From Liolophura sinensis (Eukaryota; Mollusca; Polyplacophora; Chitonida; Chitonidae), in assembly GCF_032854445.1 (NCBI RefSeq), contig NC_088302.1:27117080-27181079 (forward strand): a stretch of 64,000 nt of DNA, written 5' to 3'. Below the pieces are notes generated by a model, which had not been told where the DNA came from, searched no databases, and saw nothing but the letters and a program-made list of their open reading frames with translations. Positions 52,044 through 62,200 of this stretch are shown here, piece by piece (within the stretch, counting starts at the first letter, position 1; every line of letters starts with the position of its first letter). The translations under genes were made by a program, and so were the position numbers.

Positions 52044-52280
52044 TGGCGTTGCACTGATTTACGTAAAACAACAAGAATCCAGGGAAATTAACACCCTTTA
52101 ATTCATTTTCTTTTTGTGAAAACATAAAATGAACTTTTTTCTACTTTTACTCAGTAACTCAACATCCAGGCAATCCCTCGGCTATCGTGGCTTCTGGGTT
52201 TCCCTCGGCAACGACTCAAACAGCAATATTCGCCGACGTCAGCACAAAATGTTATGACGTTTTGTACAACCTCTGTAAAC
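52044..52280. promoter_or_regulatory. Bidirectional promoter shared by IQCH and AAGAB
   Basis: Only 237 bp separate the two start codons. The right part is CpG-bearing and contains gtttccctcggcaac (52198..52212), which fits a loose RFX X-box with a 3-bp spacer, and gacgtca (52235..52241) plus tgacgt (52255..52260), which are CRE-like. No TATA box is obvious. Site calls are pattern matches only. Confidence 0.75.
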
Positions 52281-52344
52281 ATGTCTGATCCTTGCGTTTT
52301 AATCGCATCATGCTCTCAGATAAAACCAAAGGATCTTGTGAAGT
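52281..52344 (+). CDS. AAGAB: AAGAB exon 1
   Basis: ATG at 52281; [20 protein letters not shown]; donor T|gtaagt, phase 1. Corresponds to the CALVTSCS start of vertebrate AAGAB. Confidence 0.9.
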
Positions 52345-55300
52345 GTAAGTTGCTAACTTGTAGTAAAAATACAAATTTTTACCCTAAGGGTTTTGAAAAA
52401 CGACCCGTAATAACTATAATTTCAGATTCAGGTGACGTTGCTGATTACTTCACTTGTATGTTAATAAGCTATGCCTTGTCTTCGTACACAGTAGTTCAAT
52501 TAAATTAAACGTTGAGGTCTATTTTCAACAAATTTTGATATTTTTACCTAACCAGATAGCAATTTTCCTTTTATATACTACATAGATGTAGGAATGATTT
52601 GGTGTAATGGCGGTAATGGATAATTTGAGTCGTGACAGATCGTCATCTGTGTATCTGCTCAAACTCCAACTGTTTTCGGGATAAAGTGTTCATTTTTGGT
52701 GGACATATAAGTCCACTTGCGCGGTTGTCATAGTAACCACGTACTTATCATTAACGCCCATGAAAATTCCCCTCAGGGCTTATACTTTTTTATGCATTTC
52801 AAACAAATGCATTTGTTGTGGTGTATTTTGTTACATAGTAAAATGAGATAATTAAGTGATTTGTGATTCTTTAAGTCTAATCCACTGGCCTAATATTATA
52901 TCCACAGTGTTGGCTGAAAGCTCTTCCAACATGCAAAGAAGGGGATAGCATGCATAAAATAGATAGATTATATGCCTTAATGAGCTGTTTACATGTAAAA
53001 TCCAGTTAAAGCCGAGCATGTTTTATTTGAAAGATTTTCAAGAATGTGTGTTTAGGGTGAGATATATCATGTACATGAGTACTGAATAATTCTGGTGACT
53101 CTTCTTAACTTTTAAAGTCATCTGTAATGTACACCACCCATTTCATGACAAATAACATTTTTAGGGGATCTAACATAGATTTACTGATGCTTTATTTGAG
53201 ATTTAAAGGTAAATGTAAACAGTGTGATAGTAAATTACAGTAATCAGTTTGTTTACCCTAATTCTTCTAAAATTTAGGACAGATATTAATCGTGTTGAAA
53301 GAAGAATGTTACATTTTTTTTACCAGCCTTTTGGAAAAGTAAAGATATATATATATATATATACATGTATTGGCTAAAATGAGCAGATTAGGTGTCCCAG
53401 ATTTTAGAAGAAATAGGTTCTCTTCTACCTTTCTGTCTATTTTTTTTTTCAAGTGGTTCTTGGAGCTACAGAGTTGCCACAAAGTGACAAAGTGGTAGAA
53501 GATATATTTGCTTACAAGTGGCACATAGAAAATAAGTACTACACAGCTGAGGTCAGGTTATGTACGACAGAAACCAGAACCATTGGAAACACTGCATTTG
53601 CTGACTCTGTGCAAGCATTTGTGGTTCATTTTGATTCGAAGGAGGTAAGTGTACACTTGTGGATGTATAAATTTCATGTTCATAAACACAATGAAATATT
53701 TATTTACTGGATTGTTGCTCAGCGCAGTTCTGAAGAATTTTTCACTTATGAAAGCAAAACCACAAATCTTTTGGCAAGTTACGGACAAATTTTCTCACTT
53801 GTGATGTACAGATATACACACCATATTGGTGGAAGACTTGGCCTTTGACTGCATATGGTCATGTACAAGTGTCAAGGATAGCTTATTGTCAGCAAGGCCC
53901 CACTTACAAGGAGAGGTGTGGAAACAGAATAAAGTAAAGAACCCAGATGTCCAAAGTCATTGTGAATTTTGGGTGATTGTGAAGGAAAATAAACATAAAG
54001 TTGTAAATGGTATTAGGGCAGTGCCTTTAAACTGGTTAATAATAATAGTAGTGAAATTTTAATGCACAACATTGTTTGCTTTCGGAGTAGCTGGTCCAGT
54101 CTTTTATTTTACCCTGTTATGTTTATCTTTATCACATTCTCCCAAACTGTATACAGTATAATTGAGGAAAGCCAAATAAATAGCTTGCTTTGTTCTTAAT
54201 CAAGGGTATAAGTTCAGGACCTTAGAGGTTGCATGTGGAAAATTGTTCCTGATAGGCTTCATGGGGTATTTAACAATTCTGTTTTTTTATTGATTGTTCT
54301 AGCAAACTGAGTTTTGTGTAAGTGTCTTCTACTTTTACCCTAGATCAGGCCCTTATGGTTTTTTGGACAAATGACACAAATAAATTCATAAAGGAAGCTT
54401 TCAAGGAAATTTAAAAGTTGATTCTGATTTATACATTCCATTTCAGCTGTCAAGTTTTGAAAGGGTCCAAGCCTGGATGCCTTACGTGAAGGAGCTAGAT
54501 CCGGATATACGGATGCTTATCTGTGACACTAGTTCGAGCACTGATGGTAAGACACCACACCTACAGTGAATGCTGGGCGGAGGAAAGTCTTTATTGTTAT
54601 ATGCGCTAATTGATACATAGTATTTTATTTATTTATTTGATTTGTGTTTTATGCCGTACTCAAGAATATTTCAATTATACAATGGCAGGTAGAATTATGG
54701 TGGGCGGAAGCCAGGCAGATCTGAGCATGAGCTGGACTTGATCTCACGAGGACCGCATCGGTGAGAAGTTCCTGGGTCATTGTGCCACTTAGGAACGCGA
54801 TATACAGTCAAACAGTGATTAAACCAAGTGCAGTGTAGCCTCCTACGGTGAATTCTTCCTGCTGTGAAGTCCTAATCCAGATCCAAGTTAAAAAGTACAA
54901 AATTCCAAACTTAATCATGTTAATAACGCAAGTGGTAATGTGTATGTCTTGTGCAGCTAAGGACTTGTTCACCGTAATGCACTATGCATTATGAGGTCAA
55001 GCAGTTGCCTACATACAATGTATAAATGTGCATGTGTTTGAAGCTTTAGGCCAAATCATTGCCCAAAAATTACATGTGAGTGTATACATTGTTCATGTAT
55101 TTTGCAGCTGTAGACAGATTAACTGCTCAGAAGTTTTGTATTCAGCATTCCTTTGAGCTAGTTGAGTTGAGCCCAGAGGGAACGAACAGCGACAGTGAGG
55201 AGGAAGGTACCAGTCTAGAAAAACTTCAGATTGACTGTACACATATTAATTAAATGATGTTGTTTTAGATAATTAAAGCAGTGACCATGCATAAGAATTT

Positions 55301-58300
55301 CATGCCCATTTACAAAAATCCGTAATTTGGTCAACAGAATCTGTTTAAATTTTAATTATTTTGAGTGTGAAGATCATTTGGGAGTTTTCTTTTCATTTAA
55401 AGAGACATATCGTGAACATCGAAAAAAATTATGCTGTTATTTTAGACGTTTAAATAAAGTTGAGACTTTCAGATGTCTACTGACAGGCACATGTATGTGG
55501 CTGATTGAACAATCGAATATTCAATTTTATGTGGGGTTTCCCTTCGAACATCAACCCACTCGTCAGTTCCTAAGTCGGTTAGAAACATGGCTGACTTTTT
55601 TCACTGGATTACCTCCCCTTGTTTTCTAGATCTATTTATTTATTTGATTGGTGTTTCATGCCGTACTCAAGAATATTTCACTGATAGACAAGGCAAAGTT
55701 TGAGATGTAAGACACTGTATTGTGTTGTAATTAAGCTCAGCCTCATATGTTATCTTGTATGGCAAAACAGTTTGGACCAGTGACATATTTTCCCTCATAA
55801 TTCTCTTAACTGACATTTTGCAGAAAATATAGACTGATGAGGTCATTTTCAGCTCACCTGTACAAAATAAGGAGAGATATTGTGAGAGGGGGCAAAAGTG
55901 GCAGTGTTAGCAGTAGCTCCTGTATAATGGACTAATACATTGATTGAAGGTTGAGCTATTTTTAAAAATCATGTATAAAAGACTCTTATACATGGATTGA
56001 AGGTTAAGCTTTTTTTTTAGCTCCTGTATATTGGGTTGTCATACATGGATTGAGGGTTAATCTTTTTCTTAAGGCCCCTGGTCTAAGGTATGGTGTGTAA
56101 ATGTATAGTTTCCTATGGATGGCTAAGCTTTTTTTTTTTAGCTCAAACAAGCAATGATGGATACATGTACATATATATTTTTTTTTTTTGCTCTCATGTT
56201 TAAGGGATCATGGATGATGTGTACATAGGACGTACTGATGAGAAGGTTGAACCTTTTTTATTATGCCCTTGTCAACAAAATTAGGCATTCACAGGGTTGC
56301 AGTTCCCACCCATTGTACATGGATTGCCAATTTGTGATTTGCATATAAAGACCACTGCCCACAGTGACGTCTGTTACAATCACAATGATTTACCACTATA
56401 CAACATATGAAGTTCACTGCTCTGCAATATATATGCATATCATAAACGGTCATATTTGTGACAGAATAATAATTTTGACCTGTCTCAATGCATTAATGGT
56501 TAAGATGTTAGCACAATCTAAGTTGAATGTGATATCTGTGTATGACAGTGCCATTGTACTTTATTTTAGTTTAGAGGTCTGTGTTTGAATGTGTCACCTC
56601 TCTTGAACGTAATGCAGTTTTACGAACTTCTCAATTAGGTGAACCATCTATGTTCTCCATGAGCTGAATCAACTCAAAAACCCTGAATTTCATTTTGTGG
56701 TACATGTATGTCCATACCCGGATTGAAGGTTAAGCTTTTTTTTTTTTAGCTCCAACATACAGCAATAGAAAGCTATGGGTTTTTTTTTTATATATTGGTT
56801 TTGCCTTCATGTTTAAGGCATCATGGATGGTGTCTGCATAGGGCCTAATGATGGAAGGTTAAACTTTTTTTATTGGTTTCAGTTTTATTGGCTTTGTGAG
56901 TGTTTTTTAGTCATTTTGATTGATAGACTTTCAGTGAAAAAAATTACCAGTTATATAAACTTCACTTTCTTTTCTCTGATAAACGCATCTTCTTTGGAAA
57001 GCTTCCATGCAGGGCTACAGTTTCTTGTACATAGCATCTCTGTGACTGTGCTTTTCAAGAGCTTTACCTATTTCTTGTAATAAGAAAACTTTTATTTAGG
57101 GCTACAATTTTTGTGAGCAGGCCTACCTGCATGTAGGAGAGCAATGACCTGGTTTCTCTGGCGGTTTTACCAGATTTGCCTTATCTGGTTTGCTTGGCCT
57201 TCAGATCATGAACCTGTTCCTATCTTGTATACTTTGGGGACAATTTTATCTTGATCTTAAAAGTGCTACAATTGGAGTCGATGTTACTGGTATAATCTTT
57301 TTCGTGACTGGCACCAAGACGTTGAAATTTTGATTTAAAAAGTTCCCTTGAAAACTGAAAAAATGCACAGCTTTACATGATAGTCATGAGTCCAAAAACT
57401 TCTGAAATTTAACAGAAAACTGCAAAATATGATTGTGATGTAAGATTAAAATCAGCCCAAGGAGAACACCGATAGCGTACTGTTACTCACTTTGCCCGAT
57501 TCTGAAAGATATATTGTCTGTATATAGTTGTTTTGAGGTTTGTAAGTTAAAGTGCCAAAAGCAATATTTTATTACACTTATTTGTCTCAAAAATCTACAG
57601 TTTGGGGCGAATTTTGGGGGCTGAACCCTGTCGCAAATTGCAACTGTTTTAGGCATTGCTTTTGCTGTATAAATTCCGTTACTCTTGAAATTTTCACATT
57701 GCCCTGGTATTGCGTCGCCTTAGGGTCACCATACTGACCTTCAGCCTCAGTCCAATACGGTACCCCCTAGGCCAATACTGGCTTGACAGAGGCAGTATGA
57801 AAACACTGGATGCTGTTCTAATATATGTATGATTATTCACATGGGATCTTTTTCCAGATGACTTTAAGGAAACCACAGGGATCAAGAGGGTTGTCCAGGC
57901 TCTACACGCTCACACCTGGCCAAATCTTGTCATGAAAGGTGAGTGAAGTGGTACCACTTCATGCCATTTTTCATCAAAGCTCTATAGTATATATACTAGA
58001 TGTAGACACACTATATGTACCTGGCCAAATCTTGTCTTGAAAGGTGAGTGAAGTGGTACCACTTCATGCCATTTTTCGTCAAAACTCTATAGTATATATA
58101 CTATATGTAGACACACTATGTGTACCTGGCCAAATCTTGTCATGAAAGGTGAGTGAAGTGGTACCACTTCTTGCCATTTTTCATCAAAACTCTATAGTAT
58201 ATATACTATATGTAGACACACTATATGTAGTTTTTCCTATTTTCAGATTTTGTCTTCTAATACCATGTTGTGCTTGTCAATCAGGCATGCATCAATATGT

Positions 58301-59273
58301 TGAGTTTGCATGAGTGTGGTGTACATGTATTGAAGGGTTTAACATCAATGTAGAGGTGGTTGTTATGTAACACCCTGATACCACTGAGCCTTGTCTTTGA
58401 CATGTTTTGAAGTCCTGAAAAGCACAGCATTTAAAGGTTTTTAAAGAGGTACGAAACAAGGCTCGTCATTATCGGGTTAGCACTGGTTAAGGAGTATTCC
58501 CACGATGGGAATTGTAGTACCAACTTGTCACACACAACCAAGTTGAACAATCAGAACATCCAAATCATTTCAATTTTTATAGGATTCAGCGATACAAAGT
58601 GCTTGTACTGGGAAAATCAGACTGGTTTTAACACTCACTGAAACGGAGTAGTTTAGTACTTACTACCTGGGCCAAAATCTACAAGATTTATGTGTGTTTG
58701 CACGCAACCAGCAGTTAGCAGATTGCTCAATTGCTCAAAACTAAGTGTACCATTGACATTCTGACAACACATGTTTTCACTATACCCATGGCATGAAGAC
58801 GCCTGTAGTTATCTGCGTGTCTATGTGCCAAGGTTTATGATGGCCTCATTATGTTTGTGTACATGTACTTTCAGACAGACCTGATGTGAGAAGTGCTTAT
58901 TTCAAACAGCTTATGCAAGAGGAGTTCAGTTCAAAGTCAAATAGTACTGCTGACAATTCCAGCCCATCTGAAGAAGACTTTCAGGATTTTGTGAGCTGTG
59001 AACCAGTGCGACACTCACAAGCCACAGATTCCCACAATACTAACACATATACAGAAGAGAGATCTTTTACCTGTGTTAGCAGCATTGGTGAAGGTAAAAC
59101 GCCTGTACATGTATGTTCAGGGTCCACAGAATTGAATGAGGACAGTGTGACTTCCTCAGCAACTGGAAATGATCTGCTTGTGGGAAGTGATTTCTTAAGA
59201 GATGGACAGAAGAAAAATGACTTTGAAAAAGATAGGAAGGCATGTGAGGGACCTTCAAGTGAGCAAATAATAG
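52281..59273 (+). CDS. AAGAB: AAGAB (p34) orthologue, six exons placed, C-terminus off window
   Basis: p34 binds alpha- and gamma-adaptin and acts as an assembly chaperone for AP-1 and AP-2 clathrin adaptors in the cytosol. The exons are 52281..52344, 53454..53644, 54447..54546, 55108..55206, 57858..57938 and 58875..59273. All junctions are GT-AG and phases agree, giving 934 nt (311 codons plus one base). The Rab-like N-terminal domain is recognisable from [60 protein letters not shown] and [20 protein letters not shown]. Exon 6 is a long, polar Ser/Glu/Asp-rich linker. The conserved C-terminal helical adaptin-binding region was not found up to 64000 and must lie beyond the edge. Exon 5's donor is copied in tandem. 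Confidence 0.94.
52345..53453 (+). other. AAGAB intron 1
   Basis: AT-rich, with a short (TA)n near 53345..53360 and a T-run before the acceptor; nothing else recognised. Confidence 0.5.
53454..53644 (+). CDS. AAGAB: AAGAB exon 2
   Basis: A 191-nt exon after a strong polypyrimidine tract and caag acceptor, ending GAG|gtaagt. It encodes [13 protein letters not shown] and [16 protein letters not shown], the core of the Rab-like domain. Confidence 0.94.
53645..54446 (+). other. AAGAB intron 2
   Basis: Nothing recognised. Confidence 0.5.
54447..54546 (+). CDS. AAGAB: AAGAB exon 3
   Basis: A 100-nt exon after acceptor tttcag, ending G|gtaaga, phase 1. It encodes [17 protein letters not shown] and RMLICDTSS. 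Confidence 0.93.
54547..55107 (+). other. AAGAB intron 3
   Basis: Contains a SINE at about 54626..54805; no exon seen. Confidence 0.55.
54626..54805 (-). mobile_element. SINE with internal deletion
   Basis: The tail tttatttatttgatttgtgt and tactcaagaatatttcaatt are followed by the tggtgggcggaagcc and gagcatgagctggacttgat blocks. The segment between the two body blocks is missing. Confidence 0.75.
55108..55206 (+). CDS. AAGAB: AAGAB exon 4
   Basis: A 99-nt exon, phase 1 to 1, after acceptor ttgcag and before donor G|gtacca. It encodes [20 protein letters not shown] followed by an acidic SDSEEE. Confidence 0.92.
55630..55686 (-). mobile_element. SINE 3'-end fragment
   Basis: ctatttatttatttgattgg and ccgtactcaagaatatttca are the SINE tail; the rest is missing. 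Confidence 0.75.
55925..56880. repeat. Degenerate tandem/dispersed blocks with gattgaaggttaagcttttt
   Basis: At least five blocks (near 55940, 55995, 56045, 56120, 56235, then 56715 and 56855) share ggattgaaggttaagctttt, a T-run, then agctcc. They resemble a slowly decaying tandem array. Inverted relatives occur near 35950..35990 (caggagctaaa, A-run, agcttaacc). Confidence 0.6.
57858..57938 (+). CDS. AAGAB: AAGAB exon 5
   Basis: An 81-nt phase 1/1 exon after acceptor ttccag. It encodes [20 protein letters not shown] and ends VMK, G|gtgagt. The last 24 nt and the donor are the first copy of a three-fold tandem repeat. Confidence 0.93.
57915..58229 (+). repeat. 105-bp tandem triplication including the exon-5 donor
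   Basis: Units start at 57915, 58020 and 58125. Each contains cctggccaaatcttgtc, tgaaaggtgagtgaagtggt and ctatagtatatatacta with few differences. The first unit begins inside exon 5. Confidence 0.92.
57939..58874 (+). other. AAGAB intron 5
   Basis: Contains two extra copies of the exon-5 donor region (58020..58229); otherwise nothing recognised. Confidence 0.55.
58875..59273 (+). CDS. AAGAB: AAGAB exon 6
   Basis: A 399-nt phase 1/1 exon after acceptor tttcag and before G|gtaggt. It begins [18 protein letters not shown] (vertebrate VMKNDRNQGFSLL position), then is a poorly conserved Ser/Thr/Asp/Glu-rich linker. Confidence 0.85.
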
Positions 59274-62200
59274 GTAGGTGTTAAATATTAAATACCTTCA
59301 AACCTGAAAGTAAAGGTGACATCTACATGTACATTTACATATTTAGATGTGTGCCATTTAGTTCTAAATCACGATATCACCTCCAGGCTGCAATCAGTCA
59401 AGATGATGTGATGTATGTGTATATAACCAGTTTTATTGCCATGAGATCTAATGGGAAGAAACAACATTCAATGAATGTGTAAGATGGCATGTAACACATT
59501 CAGATGGAGGGGGTTTTGTTGTCTTTAATATGTTTTTTTTTTTCAGTTCCAGACTGTTTGTATTTGAACTATTGGCCAAACTAGTTAGGTGAAATACAGT
59601 AGTATTTATCAACTTGTGGAGAGTCCATTAAATATACAGACTTTTTTTGCCTTCTGCCATGTCTGTAGTCCTGATACATGTTGCAATATAACACACCAAG
59701 GAATAGTTTAACAGTACATCATATCCTGGTATAATCACTAATCCACGTCTTGAATTCATTTACATATTATAATCTGACTGGCATATCTAACTAGTCGGTA
59801 ATGATTCAACATGGCCTTTTGACACTTCTGATGTATTGATGGTATATTTGGCTTGTCGGTAATGATCCATCATGGCCTTTGACACTTCTGATGTATTGAT
59901 GGTATATTTGGCTTGTCGGTAATGATCCATCATGGCCTTTGACACTTCTGATGTATTGATGGTATATTTGGCTTGTCGGTAATGATCCATCATGGCCTTT
60001 GACACTTCTGATGTATTGATGGTATATTTGGCTTGTCGGTAATGATCCATCATGGCCTTTGACACTTCTGATGTATTGATGGTATATTTGGCTTGTCGGT
60101 AATGATCCATCATGGCCTTTGACACTTCTGATGTATTGATGGTATATTTGGCTTGTCGGTAATGATTCAACATGGCCTTTTGACACTTCTGATGTATTGA
60201 TGGTATATGTGGCTTGTCGGTAATGATCCATCATGGCCTTTGACACTTCTGATGTATTGATGGTATATTTGGCTTGTCGGTAATGATCCATCATGGCCTT
60301 TGACACTTCTGATGTATTGATGGTATATTTGGCTTGTCAGTAATGATCCATCATGGCCTTTGACACTTCTGATGTATTGATGGTATATTTGGCTTGTCGG
60401 TAATGATTCAACATGGCCTTTGACACTTCTGATGTATTGATGGTATATTTGGCTTGTCGGTAATGATCCATCATGGCCTTTGACACTTCTGATGTATTGA
60501 TGGTATATTTGGCTTGTCGGTAATGATCCATCATGGCCTTTGACACTTCTGATGTATTGATGGTATATTTGGCTTGTCGGTAATGATCCATCATGGCCTT
60601 TGACACTTCTGATGTATTGATGGTATATTTGGCTTGTCGGTAATGATCCATCATGGCCTTTGACACTTCTGATGTATTGATGGTATATTTGGCTTGTCGG
60701 TAATGATCCATCATGGTCTTCGACACTTCTGACGTATTGATGGTATTACATGTATATCTGACATGGTGACCCATCATGGCCTTTGACACTTCTGATGTAT
60801 TGATGGTATATTTGGCTTGTCGGTAATGATCCATCATGGTCTTCGACACTTCTGACGTATTGATGGTATTACATGTATATCTGACTTGGTGTTAATGATC
60901 CATCATGGCCTTTGACACTTCTGATGTATTGATGGTATATTTGGCTTGTCGGTAATGATCCATCATGGCCTTTGACACTTCTGATGTATTGATGGTATAT
61001 TTGGCTTGTCGGTAATGATCCATCATGGCCTTTGACACTTCTGATGTGTTGATGGTATATTTGGCTTGTCGGTAATGATCCATCATGGTCTTCGACACTT
61101 CTGACGTATTGATGGTATTACATGTATATCTGACATGGTGACCCATCATGGCCTTTGACACTTCTGATGTATTGATGGTATATTTGGCTTGTCGGTAATG
61201 ATCCATCATGGTCTTCGACACTTCTGACGTATTGATGGTATTACATGTATATCTGACTTGGTGTTAATGATCCATCATGGCCTTTGACACTTCTGATGTA
61301 TTGATGGTATATTTGGCTTGTCGGTAATGATCCATAATGGCCTTCAACACTTCTGACATATTGATGGTATTACATGTATATCTGACTTGGTGTTAATGAT
61401 CCATCAAGGCCCATGTCACATTCTGATGTACATGTATTGATGATGGAGGTGACTTCAGGTGGTGAGAATCCATCCAGATCTGTGCATGTATATGACTTGG
61501 TAATCCATCATGGCCTGTGACACATTGAGATGTTTTGATGGTACATGTATGTGGATATGTACATGTATAATCCGTCTAGTCAAGGTGATGTGGGCAAAAT
61601 ATGAAGCCAATTGTGCATTTTATCTTAAAAGCATGAAACTTGGTAAACTTCCAAGTACTTCTGAACATTTTCAGATGTGGAGTTATTGCTAAAATGATTT
61701 CCTTCAACAAAGGCAGCCATTTTGTTTCCACCATTATAAAGAAATGTATTTTCTTCATTTCCTGTACTCACTTATTTTATTTACTGTATGTGGACAAGAT
61801 TTGGTGACAAATACAGACTCTGTGCCATAATTTGATGGTCCATATTTAGATGTACTAGATGTTCTTACACGTGATGCTCTGTAATATATGTAAATTAGGG
61901 CCATCATTATAGACAAACCTGTTAAACTCAATATATTTGTAACACAGTATGTAGGATAATATAGCACTTGTGTGACAATGTCTCTTTTTATGGGTAGGCT
62001 AACAAATGTAGACAGTTTGGACACTGTAAAATGAATGCTAATCACTCACATCACTGCCTTTAAACACAGTGAATAAAAAATGGAATTTCTGCCATAAAGG
62101 TGTTAAACCATGTGAATCACGTGGCTAAATTCATTGGAAAGTAAAATCCTCTATGACTTTCTCAAAGGTAGCGCTTGCCCTTGATCAGTCTCTTCACACC

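Larger units (their letters stand above)
55207..57857 (+). other. AAGAB intron 4, repeat-rich
   Basis: No exon is seen. It contains a SINE tail (55630..55686), a dispersed repeat (55858..55925) and degenerate tandem blocks containing attgaaggttaagctttttt (about 55925..56250 and 56700..56880). Confidence 0.55.

Noticed and set aside
59787-61221. Minus-strand repetitive proteins of 109-170 residues
   Set aside because: They arise because the minisatellite unit is 60 bp. There is no independent promoter, splice or codon evidence for a gene.
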